This document shows positions 33,486-42,416 of a stretch of 64,000 nucleotides of DNA, one piece after another. Position numbers and translations under genes: made by a program. The notes beneath the pieces are model-generated. The model was given only the letters and a program-made list of their open reading frames with translations, searched no databases and had not been told where the DNA came from. The stretch is from an uncultured Litoreibacter sp. (lineage in GTDB: Bacteria > Pseudomonadota > Alphaproteobacteria > Rhodobacterales > Rhodobacteraceae), in contig NZ_CANMXB010000001.1 in NCBI RefSeq assembly GCF_947501785.1, positions 2,065,048-2,129,047 of the forward strand. Direction: 5' to 3'. Within the stretch, counting starts at the first letter, position 1. Every line of letters starts with the position of its first letter.

Positions 33486-35234
33486 ATGAGCGAGACCGAA
33501 CAAACACCAGTTGGCGGCTATCAGGTTCTGGCGCGCAAGTATCGCCCAGCGACTTTTGCTGATCTGATTGGCCAAACCGCCATGGTCCGAACCCTCAAGA
33601 ACGCGTTCGACGCAGGCCGCATCGCGCAGGCCTTCATTATGACCGGCATTCGCGGCACCGGGAAAACCACCACCGCGCGGATCATTGCCAAAGGCATGAA
33701 CTGCATCGGCGAGGACGGCCAGGGCCAGCCCACGACTGAGCCTTGCGGCGTGTGCGAGCATTGCACAGCGATTGCCGAAGGGCGCCATGTTGACGTCATG
33801 GAAATGGACGCGGCATCCCGAACCGGCGTCGGCGACATCCGCGAAATCATCGATTCAGTGCATTACCGCGCGGCGTCCGCCCGGTACAAAATCTATATCA
33901 TTGACGAGGTGCACATGCTGTCCACTTCCGCCTTCAACGCGCTGTTGAAGACACTGGAAGAGCCGCCCGAGCACGTAAAATTCATCTTCGCAACGACGGA
34001 AATCCGCAAGGTTCCGGTCACAGTGCTTTCCCGCTGCCAACGTTTCGACCTGCGCCGTATCGAGCCGGAGGTGATGATCGCCCACCTCGCCTCGGTCGCT
34101 GGCAAAGAGAACGCGGAAATTGCGGAGGACGCATTGGCGCTCATAACCCGCGCCGCCGAAGGCTCGGTCCGGGATGCTATGTCTCTGATGGATCAGGCGA
34201 TCAGCCACGGCGCTGGAGAGACCACCGCGCCACAGGTCCGCGCCATGCTCGGCCTTGCGGACCGTGGCCGCGTGTTGGACCTTTTTGACCTCATCATGAA
34301 GGGCGACGCCGCAGGCGCGTTGCAGGAACTCAGCGCTCAATATGCAGATGGGGCCGACCCCATGGCCGTGCTGCGCGACTTGGCCGAAATCACGCACTGG
34401 GTATCTGTCATCAAGATCACGCCTGAAGCCGCAGACGATCCTACCGTCGGCCCTGACGAGCGCATACGTGGTCAACAGATGGCCGAACAGCTTCCCATGC
34501 GGGCGATGACGCGCATGTGGCAACTTCTCCTGAAAGCCCTTGAGGAAGTTGCCGCTGCGCCGAACGCCATGATGGCAGCCGAAATGGCAATCATTCGGCT
34601 GACCCACATGGCCGACTTGCCATCACCCGAGGACCTGGTCCGCAAACTGCAAGATACGCCACCCCCAACGCCGCCTGCCGGTGGGCACTCCTCCCAAGGC
34701 GCCGGCGGTATGACCACCGCGCGTGCGCAGGCCTCCGTCGGCCATGTTCAAGGGTCTGGGGTAACGACAGCACTGGCCCTCAATCCCGAGGACGCGCTCG
34801 CACGATACGCCCGCTTCGATCAGATAGTTGAACTGATCCGCACTAACCGAGATGTTAAACTATTGGTCGAAGTCGAAACCACACTCCAACTGGCCAGCTA
34901 TGCGCCGGGCCGCATCGAATTCGTCCCCACTGACAACGCCCCGCGTGATTTGGCCGCAAAGCTAGGCGCGCGGCTGCAGCAATGGACCGGCAACCGTTGG
35001 GCCGTGACTGTCGTCAACGAAGGAGGCGCCCCCACAATCGCAGACGTCCGCGACGCCGCAGAAAACGCGTTAAAGGCCGAAGCCGCAGAACATCCTATGT
35101 TCAAGGCCGCGTTGCAGGCTTTTCCGGACGCAAAGATCGTCGAGATCAGAACAGCGGCTGATTTGATCCAGGAAGCGGCTGTCGAAGCGCTTCCCGAGGT
35201 TGAAGATGAGTGGGACCCATTTGAAGACGGATAA
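33486..35234 (+). CDS. dnaX: DNA polymerase III subunit gamma/tau
   Basis: A 582-residue clamp-loader subunit. The start YQVLARKYRPATFADLIGQ is diagnostic. Walker A GIRGTGKT is at 54-61, zinc-binding Cys 73, 87, 90 and 93 follow, then DEVHML near 139 and the SRC sensor. The C-terminal half carries the tau-like domain III and polymerase-interaction region. A Met at 33465 is in frame, but TTGAGGG precedes the ATG at 33486. It leads the dnaX-ybaB-recR housekeeping set; its last 29 bases overlap the next gene. Confidence 0.95.
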   Translation: MSETEQTPVGGYQVLARKYRPATFADLIGQTAMVRTLKNAFDAGRIAQAFIMTGIRGTGKTTTARIIAKGMNCIGEDGQGQPTTEPCGVCEHCTAIAEGRHVDVMEMDAASRTGVGDIREIIDSVHYRAASARYKIYIIDEVHMLSTSAFNALLKTLEEPPEHVKFIFATTEIRKVPVTVLSRCQRFDLRRIEPEVMIAHLASVAGKENAEIAEDALALITRAAEGSVRDAMSLMDQAISHGAGETTAPQVRAMLGLADRGRVLDLFDLIMKGDAAGALQELSAQYADGADPMAVLRDLAEITHWVSVIKITPEAADDPTVGPDERIRGQQMAEQLPMRAMTRMWQLLLKALEEVAAAPNAMMAAEMAIIRLTHMADLPSPEDLVRKLQDTPPPTPPAGGHSSQGAGGMTTARAQASVGHVQGSGVTTALALNPEDALARYARFDQIVELIRTNRDVKLLVEVETTLQLASYAPGRIEFVPTDNAPRDLAAKLGARLQQWTGNRWAVTVVNEGGAPTIADVRDAAENALKAEAAEHPMFKAALQAFPDAKIVEIRTAADLIQEAAVEALPEVEDEWDPFEDG

Positions 35235-35691
35235 ACCTTCTTCACGCCTGCGGTGTAGCGGAAAGTCGAAGAATTTTGGCTGCCATGTACTCGGCCTTGT
35301 TCTAGGTGCCTACGTCCTCCCTACCCCCGCCGTCGCTGAAGTCTGCGACAAAACCCGTCCTTCGTGGAATGGTACAGCCGCTACTGTGCTCAGCGAAGCG
35401 CTCTACTTACTCACCACACCTTTCGGCCTCGCGACCTGCGGGTTGTTTCTGCTAGCAATCCTGACCCGTTCCACCTCATGGCTGGTCATTTCAACGCTTA
35501 GCTCTGGCGGCATCGCAATCATGTTTTATGTCCGCGACAGGGTTGAAGACCCGTCCAACGCAAACCAACTGGCACTGCAAGAAGGCTGCGTTGGTCCGAC
35601 CACATTGGCGGTCGCAATCTGCCTCGGGTTCTGCGTAATATCAGCGGGACTTCTATTACTGAAACGAAAGACAGGAGCATCCGATGCTTAA
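35206..35691 (+). CDS. Small membrane protein of unknown function
   Basis: A 161-residue protein with three or four hydrophobic segments: a first segment (HVLGLVLGAYVLPTPAVA) resembling a signal sequence, then ALYLLTTPFGLATCGLFLLAIL, WLVISTLSSGGIAIMFYV, and TLAVAICLGFCVISAGLLLL near the C-terminus. CDKTRPSWNG after the first segment and ALQEGCVG later may form a disulphide. The start is inside the 3' end of dnaX, and the 3' end overlaps ybaB by 8 bases. That tight packing supports a real, co-transcribed gene. A TTG two codons earlier is possible. Family not recognised. Confidence 0.65.
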   Translation: MSGTHLKTDKPSSRLRCSGKSKNFGCHVLGLVLGAYVLPTPAVAEVCDKTRPSWNGTAATVLSEALYLLTTPFGLATCGLFLLAILTRSTSWLVISTLSSGGIAIMFYVRDRVEDPSNANQLALQEGCVGPTTLAVAICLGFCVISAGLLLLKRKTGASDA

Positions 35692-36028
35692 AGGTTTGGG
35701 CGGGCTCGGCGATATGGCCGGGATGATGAAAAAGGCGCAGGAAATGCAGACCAAAATGGCCGATATGCAGGCCGAGATGGAAAACCTGACGGTCGAAGGC
35801 GAAAGCGGAGCCGGCTTGGTAAAGGCGACGGCTTCGGGCAAAGGCACGATTACCGCGCTCGATATCGATCCCTCCATCTTCCACCCTGACGAGAAAGAGG
35901 TCGTCGAAGACCTGATCCTTGCCGCCATCAAAGACGCGCAAAACAAGGCGCAGGACAAGATGCAGGAAGAAATGGGAAAAATGACCGAGGGCCTTGGTTT
36001 GCCTGCAGGAATGAAACTTCCTTTCTAA
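35684..36028 (+). CDS. YbaB/EbfC-family nucleoid-associated protein
   Basis: A 114-residue protein of the YbaB/EbfC family, a dimeric nucleoid-associated DNA-binding protein. GLGDMAGMMKKAQEMQTKMADMQ forms the first long helix; VEGESGAGLVKATASGKGTI the central strands; DPSIFHPDEKEVVEDLILAA the conserved next segment. The length is normal. Its conserved place between dnaX and recR suggests a role at replication or repair. The start overlaps the small membrane protein gene by 8 bases. Confidence 0.93.
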   Translation: MLKGLGGLGDMAGMMKKAQEMQTKMADMQAEMENLTVEGESGAGLVKATASGKGTITALDIDPSIFHPDEKEVVEDLILAAIKDAQNKAQDKMQEEMGKMTEGLGLPAGMKLPF

Positions 36029-36122
36029 GTCTCTGCGAAACAAAAAAGGACGGTTGCGGGATAGGCTTTAGAAGCATCGTATCTTTGGAGGCTCCCCGCA
36101 TTCGACCCATTCAGGGGCATCA

Positions 36123-37157
36123 ATGAAGCAATTCCTCACCTCACTGCTCCTTCTGCTTCCAATCCCGGCATCTGCCCAACATTGGGCAACCGTGGATGCC
36201 TGCCGTATCGAAAACCCGCGCATCGTCGAAAGCGCCTTCGGCCCAGATGGCAACTTCATAAGATCTATCGCGGCGCAGGAAATCAACGGAACTGGTCGTC
36301 TTTGGAAGATCACCACCGAAAATGGGGCTCAGTCCCACCTCTGGGGGACTTACCATTCCAACGATCCCACCATTCTCGACCTGCCGCCCAAATTTCGTAA
36401 AGCCATTTCGCAGGCCAAGGTCGTTGCCACCGAATACAACCCGATTCCGAAGTCACGACGTATTATCGAACTGCAATATTCTGACGAACGTCTTTGGCGC
36501 CCGCTCCGCTCCGGCCACAAGTTTTCCTTACCTGACAAAGAGGTCGAAAGCTGGGTAAGAACCCGCGCGACGGCATTGGGCTACGGCAAGCGCGCGTTGG
36601 ATAACCTGACAGACCTTGGTATTGCAGAAGCCCTGCTGGGTGATCCCTGCAATGACTTCCTGTCCGGGGTTTTCCCGATACAAGACGACCGCATCTTGCT
36701 GCTTGGGGCTGATGCAGGGGCCAAGATTGTCGGGCTTGAACCCTATGACAGTTTCCGCTCCACGCTTAGCCGAAATGACTATGCCGATGTCACACGCGCC
36801 ATGATCGAGGTCTATGGGGCCTACCTGAACCCCAAGGACGTGCGGGAAGGTCGCTCCACCAGCTATGCGCTGTACCTGCAAGGTCAGATCGGCGTTATGC
36901 GCGCGTGGGACACCGCCTATATCACCCGCATATACGGGGACCCCCGCGGGGCCGAGCTGCTGTCGCTCGTCGACGGGTACCTCGTGGCGGAAAGAAACCA
37001 GACCTTCCTGCAAACCGCACTCCCCCTAATCGAGGATGGCGGCGCAGTTTTGGCGGTGGGTTCATTCCACCTGCCCGGCTCCGATGGCATGGTAGAATTG
37101 ATCAGGGCGGCAGGACACACGGTAGAGCGGGTGGTGACCGCCGGAGAAATCCCCTAG
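36123..37157 (+). CDS. TraB/GumN-family exported protein
   Basis: A 344-residue TraB/GumN (Tiki-like) protein. The signal peptide is residues 1-18 (ASA-QH). The two family motifs are present: SHLWGTYHSND near 70-80 and AVGSFHLPGSDGMVELI near 319-335, with the paired Gly-His/Glu residues thought to form a metal-dependent hydrolase site. Three or more Cys occur in the mature part. It is inserted between ybaB and recR, an otherwise conserved pair, and is likely on the same transcript, with 94 and 9 bases of spacing. The substrate is unknown. Confidence 0.85.
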   Translation: MKQFLTSLLLLLPIPASAQHWATVDACRIENPRIVESAFGPDGNFIRSIAAQEINGTGRLWKITTENGAQSHLWGTYHSNDPTILDLPPKFRKAISQAKVVATEYNPIPKSRRIIELQYSDERLWRPLRSGHKFSLPDKEVESWVRTRATALGYGKRALDNLTDLGIAEALLGDPCNDFLSGVFPIQDDRILLLGADAGAKIVGLEPYDSFRSTLSRNDYADVTRAMIEVYGAYLNPKDVREGRSTSYALYLQGQIGVMRAWDTAYITRIYGDPRGAELLSLVDGYLVAERNQTFLQTALPLIEDGGAVLAVGSFHLPGSDGMVELIRAAGHTVERVVTAGEIP

Positions 37158-37166
37158 ACTCCCGCC

Positions 37167-37760
37167 ATGAGCAACACCGACCTAGATCATCTCATTGAAA
37201 TGATGGCGAAATTGCCGGGCCTTGGGCCCCGCTCTGCCCGTCGCGCCGTGCTGCATATGATCAAGAAACGCGCTCTTCTGATGACGCCCCTGTCAGACAC
37301 ATTGCAGAAGGTCGCCGCTACTGCCCGCGAGTGCATCACTTGTGGCAATATCGGCACCACCGACCTCTGTGATATCTGTGAAAGCCCCAAACGTGCCAAC
37401 TCGGAAATCTGCGTAGTCGAAGACGTGGCCGACCTCTGGGCAATGGAGCGCAGCCAAATGTTCAAGGGCCGCTACCATGTGCTGGGCGGCACCCTGTCCG
37501 CGCTCGACGCAATTGGGCCGGATGAGTTGCGAATTCCGAAACTCGTTGACCGGGTGACGTCGGAAGGTATCTCCGAAGTTATTCTGGCCTTGAATGCAAC
37601 TATCGATGGACAAACCACCGCTCATTACATCGCCGGAGAGTTGGAGAAGCGCGGCGTCAAGGTCACATCGTTGGCCCAAGGGGTGCCCATTGGCGGCGAG
37701 CTGGACTACCTCGACGACGGCACGATCTCAGCTGCCCTCAAAGCCCGGAAGGTGATGTAG
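37167..37760 (+). CDS. recR: Recombination mediator RecR
   Basis: A 197-residue RecR of the RecFOR pathway, which helps load RecA at gaps. A helix-hairpin-helix ([18 protein letters not shown], residues 16-33), a C4 zinc finger (Cys 56, 59, 68, 71) and a Toprim domain ([16 protein letters not shown] onward, with the [11 protein letters not shown] strand) are in the standard order. Normal length. It is the last gene of the dnaX set and converges on the EamA gene 2 bases later. Confidence 0.95.
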   Translation: MSNTDLDHLIEMMAKLPGLGPRSARRAVLHMIKKRALLMTPLSDTLQKVAATARECITCGNIGTTDLCDICESPKRANSEICVVEDVADLWAMERSQMFKGRYHVLGGTLSALDAIGPDELRIPKLVDRVTSEGISEVILALNATIDGQTTAHYIAGELEKRGVKVTSLAQGVPIGGELDYLDDGTISAALKARKVM

Positions 37761-37762
37761 GA

Positions 37763-38635
37763 CTAGGCCGTTTGCCGGTCCCGCCACATCGCGTAAATGC
37801 CCGACGCTACGATCAGGGCAGCGCCAGCAAGCGTCATAATCCCGGGCCGCTCCCCAAACACCAGCATCCCTGCGACCAGCAGGAATATTAGCCGCGAATA
37901 CCGGTACGGGCTGACCACCGACACGGGCGCCGCGCGGATCGAGGCAATCAGCAGCAAATAGCCCAACGCCCCAAATCCCACCATTCCAAAAACCAAAACC
38001 CAGTTCGGCGACGCAGGCAGCCACGTGTCCTCGGCCAGCCCGATCCACAACAACGCGAATGGCAGCGCCGCCGCCATAGTGTATGTCGCCAGTCGCGCGC
38101 TGTTCATGCCGGGTGGGGTCACGCGTGTGGTCAGGTCGCGCAGCGCCAGCCCGGTCATGGCAAGAATTGGCCAAAGCACCGTCGCGTCAAACCCCTCGTC
38201 GCCCGGCTGCACGATCATCAAAACACCGACGAACCCCACGCCAATAGCGCTCCATCGCCGCCAGCTGACGCGTTCTCCCAGAAACAGGATCGCGCCCACC
38301 ACAACAACCAATGGCGTCGCCTGCAGGATGGCCCCAACGACCGACAAATCGACATAGGTCAGCGACAGTACGATGCCGAAGGTCCCCATAATCTCAGCAA
38401 CGTAGCGCATCAGGTACAAAGGCCGGAACGCCTCCCATGACAGCAACGCCTCACCCTGCCACTTGGCCAATGCCGCAAAGACCAGCAGCCCGCCCCCCAT
38501 CAGCATCAACGTGGTATGCGCAGGCGACATGGTGCCTGAAGCAAGTTTGATCAACGTATCCGCAATCGCGAACCCACCCATGGAGGCGACCATCAGGTAA
38601 ATCCCCTTCAAAGGGTTTTGGACGATGGGTGTCAT
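37763..38635 (-). CDS. EamA/DMT-family permease
   Basis: A 290-residue inner-membrane protein with ten predicted helices in two EamA repeats: GIYLMVASMGGFAIADTLIK for repeat 1, then PILAMTGLALRDLTTRVTPP for repeat 2. GAILFLGERVSWRRWSAIGVGFVGVLM and GMLVFGERPGIMTLAGAALI are the conserved ends of the repeats. These drug/metabolite transporters export metabolites or amino acids; substrate unknown. It lies downstream of the HAD gene on the same strand with a 30-base gap, so the two are probably co-transcribed. Confidence 0.87.
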   Translation of the reverse strand: MTPIVQNPLKGIYLMVASMGGFAIADTLIKLASGTMSPAHTTLMLMGGGLLVFAALAKWQGEALLSWEAFRPLYLMRYVAEIMGTFGIVLSLTYVDLSVVGAILQATPLVVVVGAILFLGERVSWRRWSAIGVGFVGVLMIVQPGDEGFDATVLWPILAMTGLALRDLTTRVTPPGMNSARLATYTMAAALPFALLWIGLAEDTWLPASPNWVLVFGMVGFGALGYLLLIASIRAAPVSVVSPYRYSRLIFLLVAGMLVFGERPGIMTLAGAALIVASGIYAMWRDRQTA

Positions 38636-38665
38636 GGGATGGTCTCCAAACGGGTCAGGCAGGGC

Positions 38666-39364
38666 CTATAGCCCGCCCACCAATTCCACAAGCCCGCCCA
38701 GATGTTCCAGCACGTGGAATCGCGGGTGGCCCAGCGGCGCATCGGCGCGTTCGACTTCCCACTCGTATTTGGCAGGCACGTGCACACCCCAGCCGCCCGC
38801 ATCAATGGCGGGCACCACATCCGATTTCATCGAGTTGCCAACCATCATAGCGCGGTCCGGCCCGTCGCCATGCCGCATGAAAGCGCGGATATAGGTTTGC
38901 GGGGTCTTGTCCGAGACAATCTCAACCGCGTCAAACAGCTCTCCCAGCCCCGATTGCGCCAACTTGCGTTCCTGGTCCAGCAGGTCGCCCTTGGTGATCA
39001 ATACAAGCCTAAATCCTTCGGCTAAGGTGCTGACCACATCCGCGGCATGTGGTAGAAGGTTAACCGGATGTTCCAACATTTCCTGACCTGCCGCGATGAT
39101 CTCGGCAATAGCGGTCGCGGGCACGGTTTCGTCGGTCACTTCGATCGCCGTCTCGATCATGGACAGCATAAATCCTTTTATCCCAAAGCCGTATTTGCCC
39201 AAGTTGCGCAACTCTGCCTGAAGAAGGGTCGCCGCAAGCTGGTCGGGGTCCGCAAAATCGCGCAGCAGTTCGGTGAAGTGGTCCTGTGTCAGGCGGAAGA
39301 ATTCCTCGTTCTGCCAGAGGGTATCGTCCGCATCGAAGCCAATTGTTGTAATTGTTTGCACCAT
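38666..39364 (-). CDS. HAD-superfamily hydrolase
   Basis: A 232-residue haloacid dehalogenase-like phosphatase. Motif I is [12 protein letters not shown] (nucleophile Asp near 11, acid Asp near 13), motif II is VLITKGD, the Lys of motif III is in [16 protein letters not shown], and motif IV is [17 protein letters not shown]. The cap is alpha-helical. The longer frame to 39577 has no support; the ATG at 39364 gives the usual N-terminus directly before motif I. Divergent from clpS. The substrate is unknown. Confidence 0.87.
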   Translation of the reverse strand: MVQTITTIGFDADDTLWQNEEFFRLTQDHFTELLRDFADPDQLAATLLQAELRNLGKYGFGIKGFMLSMIETAIEVTDETVPATAIAEIIAAGQEMLEHPVNLLPHAADVVSTLAEGFRLVLITKGDLLDQERKLAQSGLGELFDAVEIVSDKTPQTYIRAFMRHGDGPDRAMMVGNSMKSDVVPAIDAGGWGVHVPAKYEWEVERADAPLGHPRFHVLEHLGGLVELVGGL

Positions 39365-39449
39365 CTTAACCCGAACACCCTTTTCTGTACCCGACAGGTT
39401 CCTATATAGTAGCATCTCATCCGCAACACCGACCGACAAGGCAACGCAC

Positions 39450-39797
39450 GTGACCCCCTTCGATCCGACCATGGCAGGTAGCGACGACGACCCCGACAAG
39501 GGGACGGACACGGTTGTCGTGACCAAGACCAAACCAAAGACGAAGAAACCACCGATGTACAAGGTGCTGCTTCTCAATGACGACTACACCCCGATGGAAT
39601 TTGTCGTGCTGGTTCTTGAGCGGTTCTTCCAGATCAACCACGCCCAATCCGTCGAAATCATGCTGACCGTGCATAAGAAAGGCATGGCCGTCGTCGGCGT
39701 CTTCGCGTTTGAGATTGCCGAAACCAAGGTCGCTCAGGTGATGGACTTTGCACGCCGCAACCAGCACCCCCTGCAATGCACGATGGAGAAGGAGTAG
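39450..39797 (+). CDS. clpS: ATP-dependent Clp protease adaptor ClpS
   Basis: A 115-residue adaptor that delivers N-degron substrates to ClpAP. The core begins [20 protein letters not shown] (ND and T-P-M-E-F residues of the N-degron pocket), with [19 protein letters not shown] further on. The N-terminal extension is disordered and acidic. A GTG at 39450 after AAGG is chosen; ATG at 39471 is the alternative and changes only the flexible tail. The stop codon lies within a GTAGGCG/CGCCTAC hairpin (39794-39810). It is followed closely by the rsmC-like gene. Confidence 0.92.
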   Translation: MTPFDPTMAGSDDDPDKGTDTVVVTKTKPKTKKPPMYKVLLLNDDYTPMEFVVLVLERFFQINHAQSVEIMLTVHKKGMAVVGVFAFEIAETKVAQVMDFARRNQHPLQCTMEKE

Positions 39798-39810
39798 GCG
39801 CTTCGCCTAC
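39794..39810 (+). terminator. Hairpin spanning the clpS stop codon
   Basis: GTAGGCG (39794-39800) and CGCCTAC (39804-39810) pair perfectly around CTT, with the clpS TAG stop inside the left arm. There is no U-tract. It separates clpS from the methyltransferase start at 39820 and could reduce readthrough into that gene or protect the clpS 3' end. Confidence 0.5.
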
Positions 39811-39819
39811 CCGCGAACC

Positions 39820-40812
39820 ATGCCAGCATCACGCCTCCAATTGGCCGCCGAAAGCGGAGCGATCGACCTGCCTGAAGGCACATTCGGTTGGCTAAATGCC
39901 AATAGCGGAAGCACTCTCGGTATTGATGATCACAGGCTTCATGCGACGCAAAGCTTCTTCCCGGATCATGCACGCCTGGAGGCTCGGGGCATAAGCGTGT
40001 CCCCATTTCTTCAGCGGCAGGTGGATCATGCCGTCATCCAGGCTCACCGATCTAAGGCCGCAAGTTTCAATCTGATAGCGCAAACGCTCGAACATACTTC
40101 ACCCGGTGCGCTAATTTCCGTGGACGGCGATAAGACCGACGGAATCGAGAGCATATTGAAAGAGCTGAAACGTCGATTTGACGGTGTCGAGAGCTACTCG
40201 AAAGCGCATGGAAAGTTAGTCTGGTTCAAACATCCAGACGTGATGCCGGATATCTCCGATTGGATAGATGTGACCTATTTGTACCCAAATGGATGGGTGA
40301 CGCGCGCCGGTGTATTTTCGGCTGACGGTCCCGATCAAGGCTCCAAGGCACTAGCCTCGGCATTGCCAGTTCTAACAGGCAAGGTGGCCGATTTGGGGGC
40401 GGGTTGGGGTTACTTGTCCGGTGAAGCATTAAAGTCCGAAACCATAACCGAATTGCACGGGTTTGAAGCCGACTTTCATGCGACGGAATGCGCGAAGCAC
40501 AACGTCCGGGATGCAAGGGCGCGGTTTCACTGGTCGGACGTCTTGTCTTTGGAAGAGAACGGATTTGATGTGGTGATCTCGAACCCGCCATTTCACACCA
40601 CCCGCAAACCCGATACGACGCTGGGCTCCGCGTTCATTCACAAGGCGGCTGATATGTTGAAGCCGAAAGGTGCGCTGTGGATGGTGGCAAACCGGAACCT
40701 CCCCTATGAGGCGACTTTGGCTTCCCGTTTTCGACGGGTCGACGTGATTTCAGAATCCGGCGGATTCAAGGTGATATCGGCCAGGACCCCCAAAACTTCT
40801 CGCACCGGCTAA
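39820..40812 (+). CDS. rsmC: RsmC-like 16S rRNA guanine-N2 methyltransferase
   Basis: A 330-residue protein with an N-terminal pseudo-methyltransferase half and a C-terminal class I SAM-dependent half. The SAM site is KVADLGAGWGYLS (about 188-200), and the catalytic N-P-P-F motif is in VVISNPPFHTT, typical of N2-guanine methyltransferases (RsmC/RsmD). It would modify G1207 of 16S rRNA or a similar site. The ATG at 39820 is chosen because the upstream frame (from 39748) reads through clpS. It lies 22 bases after clpS. Confidence 0.85.
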   Translation: MPASRLQLAAESGAIDLPEGTFGWLNANSGSTLGIDDHRLHATQSFFPDHARLEARGISVSPFLQRQVDHAVIQAHRSKAASFNLIAQTLEHTSPGALISVDGDKTDGIESILKELKRRFDGVESYSKAHGKLVWFKHPDVMPDISDWIDVTYLYPNGWVTRAGVFSADGPDQGSKALASALPVLTGKVADLGAGWGYLSGEALKSETITELHGFEADFHATECAKHNVRDARARFHWSDVLSLEENGFDVVISNPPFHTTRKPDTTLGSAFIHKAADMLKPKGALWMVANRNLPYEATLASRFRRVDVISESGGFKVISARTPKTSRTG

Positions 40813-40855
40813 GCGGTTCAATTAACCTTCCCCAAACCCGACTCGGAGACCGCAC

Positions 40856-41662
40856 ATGTCATTTTCGATCGCAGGCAAAACGGCAATTGTCACTGGCGCC
40901 GCCAACGGGGTTGGACTGGCCATAGCGAGACATTTCATCGCTCAAGGGGCGAATGTCATGATGGCCGACCGCGACGAGGATTCCCTGCGGGAGGAAGTTC
41001 CCGATGACGATCAGGAAGATGGCAACGCGCGCATATTCGCCTGCGACCTTCGGGAGAAACTAAGCCACTCCAATCTGATCAACGCCACCCTAGATGCGTT
41101 TGACCGCATCGATATATTGGTGAACGGCTCAAGACAGGTTTTGACCACCGATGCGTTGGATGTAGATGACGACAGCGTTGACGTGATGCTTCAGCAAAAC
41201 CTGATGTCCAGCCTTAGGCTCAGCCAACAGGTCGCCAGAAAGATGATTGAGCAAGCCAGCGACAATGAGCCAGGCGAGATTGCGGGCACAATCGTCAACC
41301 TGTCGTCCATTGCAGCACACCGGTCGCGACCTGGTCTCATGGGGTTCTCAATTGCGAACGCAGCGATGGATCAAATGACCCGCACCTTGGCGCTCGCGCT
41401 CGCGCCCAACCACATCCGGGTCAACGCGATTGCATTTGGGTCGGTGATGTCCGCAAGCCTCAAACAGTCCTTAAAAGACACAGCCGGGCTACGCGAAGAT
41501 ATAACCAAACACACTCCGCTCGCCCGTATCGGAAACCCCTCCGAAGTCGCGGATGCTGCGCAGTTTTTGTCGTCAGACGCGGCCGGATTCATCACCGGCC
41601 AGATCATGACAATCGACGGCGGCCGCACCTTGCTGGACCCGGTTGAAACCGCGGCCCACTAG
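40856..41662 (+). CDS. SDR-family protein lacking catalytic Tyr and Lys
   Basis: A 268-residue Rossmann protein of the short-chain dehydrogenase fold. The nucleotide-binding motif TGAANGVG is intact (13-20) and DLRE follows. The usual NNAG is NGSR (90-93), and the YxxxK motif is FSIAN: Phe 164 (codon TTC at 41345) and Asn 168 (AAC at 41357). Catalytic Ser (SSIAA, about 150-151) remains. Family dehydrogenase activity is therefore unlikely; it may bind NAD(P) in a regulatory or structural role. It is free of frameshifts. It converges with the next SDR gene 10 bases later. Confidence 0.82.
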   Translation: MSFSIAGKTAIVTGAANGVGLAIARHFIAQGANVMMADRDEDSLREEVPDDDQEDGNARIFACDLREKLSHSNLINATLDAFDRIDILVNGSRQVLTTDALDVDDDSVDVMLQQNLMSSLRLSQQVARKMIEQASDNEPGEIAGTIVNLSSIAAHRSRPGLMGFSIANAAMDQMTRTLALALAPNHIRVNAIAFGSVMSASLKQSLKDTAGLREDITKHTPLARIGNPSEVADAAQFLSSDAAGFITGQIMTIDGGRTLLDPVETAAH

Positions 41663-41672
41663 CAAATCCCCG

Positions 41673-42416
41673 CTATCCGCGCCCGATAAAGGGCATAGAG
41701 GACGCCATAACCGTCATAAACTGAACATTGGCCGAAAGCGGCAAATTCGCCATGTGCAGAACGCTGTCAGCGACGTGCTGAACATCCATGACCGGCTCGG
41801 GCTTTATGGACAGATCGGCCTGAGGCACCCCGCGGCCCATTTGTGTCGTCATATCGGAAGCCGCGTTTCCAATATCGATTTGCCCGCACGCGATATTGTA
41901 GGGTCGACCGTCGAGGGAGATCGACCGCGTCATGCCGGTTATTGCATGTTTGGACGACGTATAGGGCGCAGAGCCAGGTCGTGGCACAGCCGCTGAAATC
42001 GAACCATTGTTGATAATGCGACCGCCTTGAGGTGACTGTTCACGCATCAGGTTGAATGCACCCCGAGCAGCGATGAATGCGCCTGTTAGGTTCACGTTGA
42101 TAACTTTGAGAAAATCCTCGACGGGGATGTCACCGATCGGTGCCGCAGGGACATTGTTCCCGGCATTATTAAACAGGACGTCGAGACGGCCATGATCGCC
42201 TTTGATGGTGTGATAGAGAGCGTCAACTTCGTCAGGATTGGTAATGTCAGCTGCAATTGCCGAAGCACCGGTATCGCCAATCAAGCCAACCGTTTCTTCA
42301 AGCGCCTCAAGCCGACGCCCTGTAACGACGACATGGTATCCGTTCCTACCCAACGTCAGCGCGCAGGCGCGACCGATCCCAGAACCGCCACCGGTCACCA
42401 ATGCTACTTTCGACAT
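41673..42416 (-). CDS. SDR-family oxidoreductase
   Basis: A 247-residue short-chain dehydrogenase with an intact active site: TGGGSGIG near 8-15, NNAGNN near 86, SISAAV with the Ser, and YTSSK giving Tyr and Lys near 151-155. The C-terminus includes VADSVLHMANLPLSANVQFM, typical of the classical SDR family with broad alcohol, ketone or hydroxyacid substrates. It is leftward, convergent with the degenerate SDR, and its promoter lies in the 42417-42565 stretch. Confidence 0.85.
   Translation of the reverse strand: MSKVALVTGGGSGIGRACALTLGRNGYHVVVTGRRLEALEETVGLIGDTGASAIAADITNPDEVDALYHTIKGDHGRLDVLFNNAGNNVPAAPIGDIPVEDFLKVINVNLTGAFIAARGAFNLMREQSPQGGRIINNGSISAAVPRPGSAPYTSSKHAITGMTRSISLDGRPYNIACGQIDIGNAASDMTTQMGRGVPQADLSIKPEPVMDVQHVADSVLHMANLPLSANVQFMTVMASSMPFIGRG

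Noticed and set aside
39365-39449. TATATAGT near 39403 as a clpS promoter
   Set aside because: A -10-like hexamer is present but I could not find a matching -35 at the right spacing.
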